This document shows, one piece after another, positions 45,844-54,865 of a stretch of DNA of 64,000 nucleotides (its first letter is position 1; every line of letters begins with the position of its first letter). The DNA is taken from the NCBI RefSeq assembly GCF_008271465.1, contig NZ_VMDU01000007.1, positions 1 through 64,000 on the forward strand, in the 5' to 3' direction. The notes beneath the pieces were generated by a model. It ran no database searches. It was given only the letters and a program-made list of their open reading frames with translations, and was not told the origin of the DNA. Origin of the DNA: Tabrizicola flagellatus. Lineage in GTDB: Bacteria > Pseudomonadota > Alphaproteobacteria > Rhodobacterales > Rhodobacteraceae. Both the position numbers and the translations under genes were made by a program.

Positions 45844-46503
45844 ATGCGCGATCTGGTGATCTTCGGTTGCGGAGGCTTCGGCAGGGAAATCCTGCAGATC
45901 GTCCTTGATCAGAATGCGGAACGGCCAGCGTGGCGGATGCGGGGCTTTCTCGTGTCGCCAGAGTATCCGGCGCCCTCAACGGTGCAGGGATTTCCCGTGG
46001 AAACCGGTATCGGCGCCTTCGGAGAGGCCACGACACTTGCCGTCGCTGTGGGGATCGGCAATCCGGCGGCGCGTCGGAAGGTTGTGGTGGAACTCGTGGC
46101 GGCGGGCGTGCGGACCTTTCCGCCGCTGGTTCACCCGCGCGCCTGGCTGGGCAGGAATGTCCGCCTTGCCGATGGCGTGATCATCTGTGCGGGGGCCCTG
46201 CTGACGACCGACATCGAGCTGGGCGAACATTGCCATGTGAACATCGGCGCGACCGTGGGGCATGATGCCGTCTTGGGGAGGTTCTCCACGCTGAGCCCGG
46301 GGGTGCACCTTTCAGGGCGTGTGACTCTGGGTGAAGGCGTCGAGATCGGCACGGGCGCCTGCATCAATCCGGGCATCACCATCGGTGCGGGTGCCATCAT
46401 CGGGGCCGCAGCCGCCGTGGTCAGGGACATCCCTGCAGACTGCACGGCGGTCGGCGTGCCGGCAAGGGTCATCAAGGGACCGGGATTGCCGGTCGGCTCC
46501 TAG
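45844..46503 (+). CDS. NeuD-like sugar O-acyltransferase (left-handed beta-helix)
   Basis: A 219-residue protein of the sialic-acid O-acetyltransferase NeuD/PglD group. The N-terminal nucleotide-sugar-binding part starts LVIFGCGGFGREILQIVLDQ. From about residue 100 there are hexapeptide repeats (HVNIGATVGHDAVLGRFS, then VEIGTGACINPGITIGAGA), ending in GVPARVIKG. The expected catalytic His is that of the NIGATVGHD block. Substrate probably an amino sugar nucleotide; the convergent aminotransferase could make it. Its stop codon overlaps the end of that gene. Confidence 0.88.
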   Translation: MRDLVIFGCGGFGREILQIVLDQNAERPAWRMRGFLVSPEYPAPSTVQGFPVETGIGAFGEATTLAVAVGIGNPAARRKVVVELVAAGVRTFPPLVHPRAWLGRNVRLADGVIICAGALLTTDIELGEHCHVNIGATVGHDAVLGRFSTLSPGVHLSGRVTLGEGVEIGTGACINPGITIGAGAIIGAAAAVVRDIPADCTAVGVPARVIKGPGLPVGS

Positions 46504-47519
46504 AGCAGCGCGGCGATCACGTCGGTCAGTTGCCGGTCGGAGAGGCGGGCCACGTCGGGATGGGTCGGCACGTTCACCAGGTGATCGTAGAGGCGAACGG
46601 TATTGGGCAGCGGCGCCAGGGGCTTGTAGTATTTCCCGAGCACCAGGTCCTTCGATTGCATCACGCGGTCGAGCGGAACCGGCACCGGCGCGACGAAAGC
46701 CCAGCTCATCGCCGGTGCCGCGGGACCGAATGGCCGCAGGGGGCGCAACCCGAGGCCCTTAGCCAGAGCGACCACACGCTCGGCCTGTTCGAGGAAGCCC
46801 GGACGCCAGGCCGCCGACTGTTCGAGCCGGTCGATCAGGAAGGCGCAGGACACATCCGAGATCTTGCCGTTGTTGAGCCAGTGTTCCGGCCGTTCCGGGG
46901 CGGGTCCGTAGTTCAGCAGGGCGTAAAGGGCAGCCGCCTCGGAGGCAGGGGTGACCGCCAGCCCCCCTTCGCCGAAGCCGTAGGGTTTGGTGTGATGCAG
47001 GCTGAACGCCTGCCAGGGCCAGTCGGGTATGACCCGGTCCACGCCGGCGGCATTGTCGAAGATCAGCTGCTTTCCGGTCCGCCTGGCATAGGCAACATAG
47101 GCCGACAGGTCACGGTGAAGCCCGAAAGGGTTCACGACGATGATGCCATCGAAGCTGTCGGGCGACAGGCCGGCCAGCTGGTCGAGGTCCAGCAATCCGT
47201 CGTCCGTGCAATCCACGAAGGTCATGCCGGCGAAATAGCCGCGTCCGAGGTTCTGGAAGCTGAAGGCGGATCCCACCCAGCGCAGGGGCCGCCCGGCGAT
47301 CTGCTCCAGACGCCGGGCCATGGCCTCCAATGCGACACCGGCATTGGCGCAAGGCGTGACGGCGCGGTCCGGAGGCAGCGTGAAATGCGCGGCATAGGCT
47401 TCGGCCAGCATCCCGTAGAGGGGGCCGCAATTGGCCCAGTGGTTCGCGGCCCGGCAACGGTCAAGCAGGGCATCGACGCGCGCCATGTCCGGCTGCTTTT
47501 CCGAAACGAACTTGATCAC
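46500..47519 (-). CDS. DegT/DnrJ/EryC1/StrS-like PLP aminotransferase
   Basis: A 339-residue fold-type I PLP protein related to sugar aminotransferases. The PLP Lys lies in SLHHTKPYGFGEGG (about residue 170), close to the family's HATK...GEGG. The cofactor Asp is in QLIFDNAAGVD (about 150). It is shorter than typical members (about 370-390), and the N-terminal region is divergent. It could make an amino sugar for the neighbouring NeuD-like enzyme. The 3' ends overlap tail to tail, and it is transcribed from its own promoter opposite the rne leader. Confidence 0.83.
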   Translation of the reverse strand: MIKFVSEKQPDMARVDALLDRCRAANHWANCGPLYGMLAEAYAAHFTLPPDRAVTPCANAGVALEAMARRLEQIAGRPLRWVGSAFSFQNLGRGYFAGMTFVDCTDDGLLDLDQLAGLSPDSFDGIIVVNPFGLHRDLSAYVAYARRTGKQLIFDNAAGVDRVIPDWPWQAFSLHHTKPYGFGEGGLAVTPASEAAALYALLNYGPAPERPEHWLNNGKISDVSCAFLIDRLEQSAAWRPGFLEQAERVVALAKGLGLRPLRPFGPAAPAMSWAFVAPVPVPLDRVMQSKDLVLGKYYKPLAPLPNTVRLYDHLVNVPTHPDVARLSDRQLTDVIAALL

Positions 47520-48022
47520 CTTGGCCTCCCCGATTTGCGAAGGTTCTAGGGCAGTCGCCAGCGGGGTGCCACCGCAATTTCGCGACCCGTCCGGCGATCA
47601 GGCCCGTTCCGGTCTTCCCGCAGCACTCCGACGCCCGGGGAGATGAAATTCGCCATTGCCCTTGTCCGGATTTTGCCGCTAGGGTCGCCCGAAGGCAGTC
47701 CGCTGCCCGAAGAATTCTCTCCCCTTGGGCCCTGGCGCGTCGGATCGTGTCGCCCCGGGGGAGCCGGATCGGCCGCAAGGTCGTGCACTTTGCCCGCAAG
47801 TCCCCGGATTTGTTGGCTGACTTAGGTGGAGGGCCCGAAAGGCCCTTCAATTGTAACCGCGATGAGGCGTGTGAGCATTTTGCCAGGCGATCCCTTCGGC
47901 CCACCGGGTCGAGGATCGGCGCATGTGCCCGCTGCCCGCGCTCAGACAAGCCGCCCCGCCCGTTTCAATCATCCCGCTGGTCCGCCAGGGGGCCTGTTGC
48001 GCCCGGGGCGCAATGGACCGAC
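47520..48022 (+). promoter_or_regulatory. Long leader/intergenic region before rne
   Basis: 503 bases between the aminotransferase start and the RNase E start. A weak promoter-like pair (TTGCCC, 18 bases, TAGGGT near 47657-47690) points towards rne. A hairpin with loop CGAAA lies at 47830-47846, followed by TTCAATTGT. E. coli rne is autoregulated through a long structured 5' leader, and a similar arrangement is plausible here. The open frame running through it lacks homology to RNase E. Confidence 0.5.
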
Positions 48023-50656
48023 ATGTCAAAGAAGATGCTTATCGATGCCACCCATCCCGAGGAAACCCGGGTGGTCGTGGTCGATGGAAACAAGGTCGAA
48101 GAGTTCGACTTCGAGACTGTAAACAAACGCCAGATTGCCGGAAACATCTACCTGGCCAAGGTGACGCGGGTCGAGCCGTCGCTTCAGGCGGCCTTCGTCG
48201 AATACGGCGGCAACCGGCATGGATTCCTGGCTTTCGCCGAAATCCATCCCGACTATTACCAGATCCCGGTCGCCGACCGTAAGGCGCTGATCGAGGAAGA
48301 GCGGGCGATGGCCCGCGCCGAGGAGGAAGAGGACAACCGCCGCTCGCGCCGTCGCGGACCGCGTCCCGCGGCCAGGTCGGAAGCGGTCAAGTCTGCCGAT
48401 GCCGTGTCGGATGGCCCCTCGGGCATGGATGTCGTGGACCTTGGCGAGGACGAGACCCAGGACGGACCGCTGGTCGAGGCCGCCATGGCCGAGGCCGCCG
48501 AGCGCCACGACGACCATGATCACGACCACGACCACGACAACGAGTCGGTCGAGAACGGCCCGGAAGCCTATCGCGCGGTCGATCATGCCAGCGAAACCGA
48601 CGAGGAGATCGAATCGATCGCCGAGGAGGACATCGCCGAGGAGATCGCCCAGCCGCGCCGTCCGCGCGCCCGCCGCTACAAGATCCAGGAAGTGATCAAG
48701 GTCCGGCAGATCATGCTGGTCCAGGTCGTCAAGGAAGAGCGCGGCAACAAGGGGGCGGCGCTGACCACCTATCTGTCGCTCGCCGGCCGCTATTGCGTGC
48801 TGATGCCGAACACCGCACGCGGCGGCGGGATTTCCCGCAAGATCACCAACGCGGTGGACCGCAAGAAGCTCAAGGAGATCGCGAACGAGCTGGAGGTGCC
48901 GGAGGGCGCCGGCCTGATCGTGCGCACGGCCGGGGCCAAGCGCACCAAGCCCGAGATCAAGCGCGACTACGAATACCTGATGCGGCTGTGGGAGCAGATC
49001 CGCGAGCTGACGCTGAAGTCGATTGCTCCGGCGAAGATCTACGAGGAGGGCGACCTGATCAAACGGTCGATCCGCGACCTCTACAGCCGCGAGATCGACG
49101 AGGTGCTGGTCGAGGGCGAGGCGGGGTATCGCACCGCCAAGGACTTCATGCGGATGATCATGCCGAGCCACGCCAAGCAGGTCGTGCGCTATCAGGATCC
49201 GACCCCTCTGTTCGCGAAGTACCAGGTCGAGGGTTATCTGGCCGGCATGTTCAACCCGGTGGTGCAGCTGAAATCCGGCGGCTACATCGTGATCGGGGTG
49301 ACCGAGGCATTGGTGGCGATCGACGTGAACTCGGGCCGGGCCACGAAGGAAGGCTCGATCGAGGAGACGGCGCTGAAGACGAACCTCGAGGCCGCCGAGG
49401 AGATCGCGCGCCAGCTGCGCCTGCGCGACCTGGCGGGCCTGATCGTCATCGACTTCATCGACATGGAAGAGCGGAAGAACAACGCCGCTGTCGAGAAGCG
49501 CCTGAAGGACAAGCTGAAGACCGACCGCGCGCGGATCCAGGTCGGGCGGATTTCCGGTTTCGGCCTCCTTGAGATGAGCCGGCAGCGGTTGCGGCCGGGA
49601 ATGCTCGAATCGACCACCCAGCCCTGCCCGCATTGCCATGGCACCGGGCTGATCCGGTCGGACGATTCGATGGCGCTGACGGTGCTGCGGGCGCTGGAGG
49701 AGGAGGGCACGCGCAAGCGGTCGAAGGAGGTGCTGCTGCGGGCGCCCGTGGGGATCGTGAACTACCTGTTCAACCACAAGCGCGAGCATGTGGCGCTGAT
49801 CGAGGCGCGCTATGGCATGGCGGTGCGCATCGAGGCCGATCCGACGATGGTCAGCCCCGACTATTCCATCGAGAAGTTCAAGACCGCGATCCGGGCCGTG
49901 CCGGAGACCCCGGTCGTTTCGGGTCATGCCGGCCTCATGGGCGCCCCGGTCGAGGAGGAGGACGAGGAGATCCTTGACGACCTGGTCGAGGCGGAGGCCG
50001 AGGAGTCGGAAGCGGCTGCCGCGGCGCCGGTGCAGGTGCCTGCGGGCGAGGGAGACGGCCAACCCGCGCGCAAGAAGCGGCGGCGGCGGCGGCGGCGTGG
50101 CGGCCAGCGCGAGAACGGCGTTCAGGTGACCGAAAGTGCCGAGGCCGCGGACGACGGTGACGAGGACGAGTCCTCGGATGCTGTCGTGCCGGCAGAGGAG
50201 GCCGAGGTGGCTCCGGTGGTCGCCGAGGAGGCCCCGGCGGCCAAGCCGAAGCGGACCCGCAAGCCGCGAGGCGCGAAGGCCGAGCCGGCGGGGGAGGAGG
50301 CGGCCCCGGTGGCCGAGGCCGCTGCCGAGGTGGTGGCCGAGCCCGTGGCGGAAGAGGTGACCGAGGAGAAGCCTGCGCCTAGGAAGCGGGCGAGCCGGTC
50401 CAAGGCTGCGGCGGCAGCCGAGGAAGCCCCGGTTCCTGCCGAGGCTGCGAAGCCGAAGTCGCGGTCGCGGGCCAAGGCGCCCGAGCCGGAGGCAGCGGCG
50501 GCCGCCGAGCCGGCCCCTGTGCTGGCGCCCGATCCGGGACTGGAGCCGGTGGCCGAGACGGTTGTCGCCGATCCCGCCGAGGCCGGGGCCCCGGCACCCG
50601 AGCCGGAGGAACCCGCCAAGCCCAAGCGCAAGGGCTGGTGGTCTCTGGGCCGCTGA
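48023..50656 (+). CDS. rne: Ribonuclease E
   Basis: An 877-residue endoribonuclease of the degradosome. The S1 RNA-binding region (about 35-220) contains a long acidic/His insert with repeated His-Asp pairs (about 160-175). The DNase I-like catalytic part has AIDVNSGRATKEGSIEETAL (about 434), with magnesium Asp residues there and in LIVIDFIDM (about 483). The Zn-link motif is CPHCHG (about 536). After residue about 640 comes a charged, low-complexity tail (basic run KKRRRRRRRGG, then Ala/Pro/Glu repeats), the expected scaffold. The start MSKKMLIDATHPEETRV matches the family. Confidence 0.95.
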   Translation: MSKKMLIDATHPEETRVVVVDGNKVEEFDFETVNKRQIAGNIYLAKVTRVEPSLQAAFVEYGGNRHGFLAFAEIHPDYYQIPVADRKALIEEERAMARAEEEEDNRRSRRRGPRPAARSEAVKSADAVSDGPSGMDVVDLGEDETQDGPLVEAAMAEAAERHDDHDHDHDHDNESVENGPEAYRAVDHASETDEEIESIAEEDIAEEIAQPRRPRARRYKIQEVIKVRQIMLVQVVKEERGNKGAALTTYLSLAGRYCVLMPNTARGGGISRKITNAVDRKKLKEIANELEVPEGAGLIVRTAGAKRTKPEIKRDYEYLMRLWEQIRELTLKSIAPAKIYEEGDLIKRSIRDLYSREIDEVLVEGEAGYRTAKDFMRMIMPSHAKQVVRYQDPTPLFAKYQVEGYLAGMFNPVVQLKSGGYIVIGVTEALVAIDVNSGRATKEGSIEETALKTNLEAAEEIARQLRLRDLAGLIVIDFIDMEERKNNAAVEKRLKDKLKTDRARIQVGRISGFGLLEMSRQRLRPGMLESTTQPCPHCHGTGLIRSDDSMALTVLRALEEEGTRKRSKEVLLRAPVGIVNYLFNHKREHVALIEARYGMAVRIEADPTMVSPDYSIEKFKTAIRAVPETPVVSGHAGLMGAPVEEEDEEILDDLVEAEAEESEAAAAAPVQVPAGEGDGQPARKKRRRRRRRGGQRENGVQVTESAEAADDGDEDESSDAVVPAEEAEVAPVVAEEAPAAKPKRTRKPRGAKAEPAGEEAAPVAEAAAEVVAEPVAEEVTEEKPAPRKRASRSKAAAAAEEAPVPAEAAKPKSRSRAKAPEPEAAAAAEPAPVLAPDPGLEPVAETVVADPAEAGAPAPEPEEPAKPKRKGWWSLGR

Positions 50657-50685
50657 GGAACGCTCCTCGTTCGACTGCGTCTCCT

Positions 50686-50707
50686 CGTCGCGGGCCGGCC
50701 CGCGACG
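50686..50707. terminator. Perfect 22-bp GC palindrome between rne and the tusA-like gene
   Basis: Two 11-base arms with no loop spacer (CGTCGCGGGCC and its complement) lie between the convergent rne and tusA-like genes. It may act as a bidirectional terminator or stabiliser; there is no T-run. Confidence 0.45.
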
Positions 50708-50715
50708 GGGGCGCG

Positions 50716-50946
50716 TCAGCCGCGGCGGATCAGGTGCAGCGTGACAGGTCCCTCGCGGCTGTTGCCGAGATAGTCGTGGCCGGCCTCGGCGCAGAAATGC
50801 GGCAGGTCGATCTCGGCCATGGCATCGGTCGCCCGGACGCAGAGCACCCGGCCCGGCGCCAGCGACATCAGCCGCTTGCGCGCGCGCAGCACCGGAAGGA
50901 GGCACAGAAGCCCCTCGCAATCCACCATCTCGTCCCAGTCGGCCAT
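50716..50946 (-). CDS. TusA/SirA-like sulfurtransferase
   Basis: A 76-residue protein of the TusA/SirA/YeeD family, which carries sulfur as a persulfide. The N-terminal motif is CEGLLCLLPVLRARKRL; the second Cys is in the catalytic position, but the usual CPxP reads CLLP. The C-terminal part (FCAEAGHDYL, then VTLHLIRR) is standard. It lies beside ccdA, a redox-transfer gene, on the opposite strand. Redox or tRNA-thiolation roles are possible. Confidence 0.85.
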   Translation of the reverse strand: MADWDEMVDCEGLLCLLPVLRARKRLMSLAPGRVLCVRATDAMAEIDLPHFCAEAGHDYLGNSREGPVTLHLIRRG

Positions 50947-51058
50947 AGGGGCGGTGTAACCGTGCCGCCGGGGGCGGGCAAGGTTACAGGCCGGCCACGC
51001 GCATGTGACGGGCTGACCCGGTGACGGGACAAGGGAAAGCCGCTATCTGGGGAAGGAC

Positions 51059-51814
51059 ATGTTCGGAATCGAGATCATCGACGCTGCCCTTCTGCCCGCG
51101 ATGCTGGTCGCGTTGGTGGCGGGCGTGCTGTCGTTCCTGTCGCCTTGTGTACTGCCCATCGTGCCGCCCTATCTGGCCTACATGGGCGGGATCTCGGTCG
51201 GCGAGATGCGCGACGGGGTGGACCGGCACCGGGTGATCCTGCCGGCGCTGTTCTTCGTGATGGGGCTGTCCACGATCTTCCTGCTCCTCGGCTTCACCGC
51301 CTCGGCCTTCGGCAGTTTCGTCTTGCAGAATCAGCTGCTTCTGGCGCGGATTTCAGGTGTCCTCATCATAGTCTTCGGCCTGCATTTCCTGGGCCTGTTC
51401 CGCATTCCGATCCTCGACCGCGAGATGCGCATGGACGCGGGCGACCGGGGCGGTTCGGCGCTTGGCGCCTATGTGCTGGGCCTGGCCTTCGCCTTCGGCT
51501 GGACGCCCTGCATCGGCCCGCAGCTGGGCGCGATCCTGTCGCTGGCGGCACAGGAGGGCAGCATGGAGCGCGGGACGCTTCTGTTGGGCGTCTATGCGTT
51601 GGGGCTGGGCCTGCCCTTCCTGCTGGCGGCGGTTTTCATAGAGAAGTCAATGGCCTTGATGACAAGGCTCAAGCGTCACATGAAGCTGATCGAGCGGCTG
51701 ATGGGCGGGCTTCTGGTCGTGGTCGGGCTGGCGCTTCTGACCGGGGCCTTCACCGATTTCAGCTACTGGATGCTGGAGACCTACGAGGTGCTGGGCCTGC
51801 CCTTGCCGGGCTGA
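51059..51814 (+). CDS. ccdA: CcdA, thiol-disulfide membrane transporter for cytochrome c biogenesis
   Basis: A 251-residue integral membrane protein with about six helices that moves reducing power from cytoplasmic thioredoxin to the periplasm for cytochrome c maturation. The two redox Cys lie in FLSPCVLPIVPPY (about residue 30) and FGWTPCIGPQLGA (about 152), the family hallmarks. Full length. It is followed after 64 bases by the hydrolase/P450 pair on the same strand. Confidence 0.93.
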   Translation: MFGIEIIDAALLPAMLVALVAGVLSFLSPCVLPIVPPYLAYMGGISVGEMRDGVDRHRVILPALFFVMGLSTIFLLLGFTASAFGSFVLQNQLLLARISGVLIIVFGLHFLGLFRIPILDREMRMDAGDRGGSALGAYVLGLAFAFGWTPCIGPQLGAILSLAAQEGSMERGTLLLGVYALGLGLPFLLAAVFIEKSMALMTRLKRHMKLIERLMGGLLVVVGLALLTGAFTDFSYWMLETYEVLGLPLPG

Positions 51815-51878
51815 TCCGGCCGCGCATGCCTTCCCTCTGCCTTGCGAGGCGTTAAGGTGGCGCGGACAGACTTGCAGG

Positions 51879-53129
51879 ATGGTCGTGGCGGCACAGGACA
51901 ACAGCGCAGGGGAGGCGGGCGTTTTCCGGCGCCATGTCCTTTACATCCCCGGCTACGACCCGTTTCCGCCCCGGCGCTACCGCGAGCTTTACCGGAGCGA
52001 GGGCGCCGCACAGGCCGCGATCTCGGGCTATCGGCTGGAAATCCAGCCCCGCGCGGGCGAGACCTACGGCTGGCGGGTCGCCGCACGGATCGAGGGGCGG
52101 GAGGTCGAGGCCGAGGTCGAGGTGCTGGTCTGGTCGGACCTCGTGCAGCAATCCATGGCGCAGGGCATCGCCGAGACCTATCTGCAACTGGTGCGGACGG
52201 CCCGGGCCTATATCGGCCATGGCGCCCTCTTCCGGCTGATGCGGCTGCGCAAGGGGCCGATGATCGCGGCGCTGTATCCGATTGCTGTCCTCATCCTGCA
52301 GGCCGTGATTGCCCTCCTGGTCCTTTTCCTCGCGGCGAAGGCAGTTGCCTGGGCCTGGCTGGTGCTGGTCGGGCCCGGATCTCCGGGTCACTGGGTCGCA
52401 ATCCTGTTCGGGCTTTTGGCCGGGTGGCTGACGCTGCGCGGTTTCCGTGCGCTGGATCACCGGATCTATGCCTATTACCTGATGCATGACTATGCCTTCA
52501 CCGCCGGGCTGGAGGGGGAGAACCCGCCGGCACTGGAGCGCCGGATGGCCGAGTTCCGGTCCCGCATCCGCGCGGCGCTGGAGCGTGACCTGGACGAGGT
52601 GCTGGTGGTCGGACATTCCTCGGGCGTGCATCTGGCGGTGTCGATCCTGGCCGACCTGATCCGCGAGGGCCTGCCGGCGCGGCGTCCGGCCCTGGGGTTC
52701 CTGAGCCTTGGGCAGGTGGTGCCGATGGTGTCGTTCCTGCCGAGGGCGGGCCGGCTGCGCGGGGATCTGGCCTATCTTTCGACAAGGGCTGAGCTGACCT
52801 GGGTGGATGTGTCCGCCCCCGGCGACGGGTGCAGCTTTGCGCTCTGCGATCCGGTGGCGGTCACAGGTGTCGCGCCCGAGGGACAGCGCTGGCCGCTGGT
52901 GCTCTCGGCCGCCTTCAGCCAGACGTTGCGCCCCGAGACATGGCAGGCTCTGCGGCGGCGCTATTTCCGGCTGCATTTCCAGTATCTTTGCGCCTTCGAT
53001 CGGCCGGGCGACTACGACTATTTCCGCATCACGGCCGGGCCGATGACGCTGGCCGAGCGGTTTCGGGGGCGCAAGCCCTCTGCCAGCCGGATCACCCGGC
53101 CGCTGAGCCCGCACCGGAGCGTCGCATGA
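51879..53129 (+). CDS. Membrane protein with alpha/beta-hydrolase-like motif
   Basis: A 416-residue protein of unknown function. The N-terminal part (RRHVLYIPGYDPFPPRRYRE) is followed by two hydrophobic helices (about 132-155 and 165-185) and then VLVVGHSSGVHLAVSIL (about 245), a lipase-like GxSxG nucleophile elbow. The C-terminal half is soluble. I see the nucleophile but not a firm Asp/His partner. It overlaps the P450 by 4 bases (ATGA), so the two proteins are probably made in step and may act on the same lipid-like substrate. Confidence 0.75.
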   Translation: MVVAAQDNSAGEAGVFRRHVLYIPGYDPFPPRRYRELYRSEGAAQAAISGYRLEIQPRAGETYGWRVAARIEGREVEAEVEVLVWSDLVQQSMAQGIAETYLQLVRTARAYIGHGALFRLMRLRKGPMIAALYPIAVLILQAVIALLVLFLAAKAVAWAWLVLVGPGSPGHWVAILFGLLAGWLTLRGFRALDHRIYAYYLMHDYAFTAGLEGENPPALERRMAEFRSRIRAALERDLDEVLVVGHSSGVHLAVSILADLIREGLPARRPALGFLSLGQVVPMVSFLPRAGRLRGDLAYLSTRAELTWVDVSAPGDGCSFALCDPVAVTGVAPEGQRWPLVLSAAFSQTLRPETWQALRRRYFRLHFQYLCAFDRPGDYDYFRITAGPMTLAERFRGRKPSASRITRPLSPHRSVA

Positions 53130-54460
53130 CCCCGCCCCTGCCTCCGAAACCGGTGCCCAGGGCGGACCGGGTTTCGCTCTGGGGCCATCTGCGGGCCTTC
53201 CGGCGCGACATCCTGTCGGCACAGCCGGTGCGGCTCTATCGCGCCTGGATGGCCGAGTTCCGCACGCCCTTCTTCGAAAGCTACCTCTGCAACGATCCGG
53301 CGCTGGTCCGCCGGGTGCTGGACGAGAGGCCGCAGGATTTCCCCAAGTCGAACCGGGTGACGGAAGGGCTGCGGCCGCTGCTCGGCCGGTCGGTCTTTGT
53401 CACCAACGGCGAGGAGTGGCTGCGCCAGCGGCGGATCATCGACCCGGCCTTCGAGGGTGGCCGGCTGCGCGAGGCCTTTCCGGCGATATGGGCGGCGTCG
53501 GAGGCGGCGGTGGCGCGGATGGGCGAGGGCGAGGTGGAGGTGGAGCTTGCGGCCAGTCACGCGGCGGCGGACGTGATCTTCCGCACGCTGTTTTCGATCC
53601 CGATCGAGGACCGGGTGGCGCAGGCGGTGTTCCACGAATTCCGCGCCTATCAGCGCTCGGCGCCGATCCTGAACCTCGGCGCCTTCCTGCGACTGCCACA
53701 CTGGGTGCCGCGGCTGCACCGGGGGGCGACGCGGCGGTCGGCGCGGGAGATCCGGGGGCTGATCGCGGGGCTGACGGCGGAAAGGGCGGCAGCCATCGCG
53801 GCGGGGACGGCGCCGGCGGACCTGGCGACCAAGATCATGACGACGCCCGACCCGGTGACGGGCGCGCGGTTCGAAACCGACGAGATGGTCGATCAGGTGG
53901 CGATCTTCTTTCTGGCCGGGCACGAGACCAGCGCCTCGGCCCTGGCCTGGTCACTCTATTTGCTGGCCACGCACCCCGAGGTGCAGGAGCGGGTCACGGC
54001 CGAGGCCGAAAGCTTGCGGCCCGAGTTCGGCACGCTTGGGGCCCTGCGCCTGACCCGCGATGTCTTCCGCGAGGCGCTGCGGCTCTATCCCCCGGTGCCG
54101 ATGCTGGTGCGCGAGACGCTGCGGCCGGACGAGTTCCGGGGCCGCAGGGTCCGGCGCGGGGCGCAGGTGGTCATCAGCCCCTGGCACCTGCACCGGCACG
54201 AAAGGCTGTGGGAACGGCCGGATGCCTTCGATCCCGACCGCTGGGCGGGCGAGGTGCCGCAGGGCGGCTATCTGCCCTTCTCGCGGGGCCCCCGGGTCTG
54301 CCCCGGCGCGGGGTTCGCGATGCTGGAGGGCACGCTGATGCTGGCGCATCTGGTGCGTGCCTTCCGGTTCGAGGCGCTGCCCGACCGGGTGCCGGTGCCG
54401 GTGGCGCATCTGACGGTCAGGGCGCGGGACGGGATCTGGCTGCGGGTGTCGCGGCGGTAG
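53126..54460 (+). CDS. Cytochrome P450
   Basis: A 444-residue heme monooxygenase. I-helix FLAGHETSASALA (about residue 260), ExxR in FREALRLYPP (about 315) and the heme-binding loop FSRGPRVCPGAGFAMLE (about 390, Cys thiolate) are complete. It has no N-terminal membrane anchor. Substrate unknown. The start overlaps the upstream hydrolase gene. No dedicated ferredoxin or reductase is nearby, so it must borrow electron carriers. Confidence 0.95.
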   Translation: MTPPLPPKPVPRADRVSLWGHLRAFRRDILSAQPVRLYRAWMAEFRTPFFESYLCNDPALVRRVLDERPQDFPKSNRVTEGLRPLLGRSVFVTNGEEWLRQRRIIDPAFEGGRLREAFPAIWAASEAAVARMGEGEVEVELAASHAAADVIFRTLFSIPIEDRVAQAVFHEFRAYQRSAPILNLGAFLRLPHWVPRLHRGATRRSAREIRGLIAGLTAERAAAIAAGTAPADLATKIMTTPDPVTGARFETDEMVDQVAIFFLAGHETSASALAWSLYLLATHPEVQERVTAEAESLRPEFGTLGALRLTRDVFREALRLYPPVPMLVRETLRPDEFRGRRVRRGAQVVISPWHLHRHERLWERPDAFDPDRWAGEVPQGGYLPFSRGPRVCPGAGFAMLEGTLMLAHLVRAFRFEALPDRVPVPVAHLTVRARDGIWLRVSRR

Positions 54461-54505
54461 AGGAATGGCGCGCGGTCGGGCGGCGGCGGTCTTCGGGGAA
54501 ACCGC

Positions 54506-54542
54506 GGTGCCTCCGGCGGGAGTATTTGGGCAAGGGCAAAAG
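54506..54542. repeat. Rhodobacteraceae-type short intergenic repeat (CCTCCGGCGGGAGTATTTGG)
   Basis: The sequence reading GGTGCCTCCGGCGGGAGTAT and on through TTTGGGCAAGG lies between the P450 and purS. I recognise this motif from many Rhodobacteraceae intergenic regions. Only one copy is seen in this window. Confidence 0.6.
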
Positions 54543-54561
54543 CCGAGGGGGCGGCGCCCGG

Positions 54562-54801
54562 TCAGAGAAGCTCGACCCGGTAGCTTTCGATCACGGTGTT
54601 GGCGAGAAGCTTTTCGCACATCGCCTTGACCGCGGTTTCGGCCCTGGCGGCATCGGTTTCGGCGAGGTCAAGCTCGATCACCTTGCCCTGCCGCACGCCG
54701 TTGACCCCGGAAAAGCCGAGCGAGCCGAGCGCGTGGCGGATCGCCTCGCCCTGGGGGTCGAGGACGCCGGATTTCAGCATGACGGTGACGCGGGCTTTCA
54801 T
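54562..54801 (-). CDS. purS: PurS, small subunit of FGAM synthase
   Basis: A 79-residue cytoplasmic protein that joins PurQ and PurL in the FGAM synthase complex. ARVTVMLKSGVLDPQGEAIRHAL at the start and KVIELDLAE in the middle are family hallmarks. Complete and of normal length. It lies 64 bases downstream of the MFS gene, which separates it from purC. Confidence 0.93.
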   Translation of the reverse strand: MKARVTVMLKSGVLDPQGEAIRHALGSLGFSGVNGVRQGKVIELDLAETDAARAETAVKAMCEKLLANTVIESYRVELL

Positions 54802-54865
54802 CGGGGCCTCCCGGGGTTGGTCTGGCCCGTCCTTAGCGAAGGGGCGGGCAGGGGGCAAGGGGGGC

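Noticed and set aside
39592-47519. Genomic island around the sugar genes
   Set aside because: No integrase, flanking repeats or tRNA target, and the composition is not clearly different from neighbours.
48480-48560. His-Asp codon repeats in rne as a CRISPR-like or tandem repeat
   Set aside because: They are short in-frame codon repeats inside a coding region, with no spacers.
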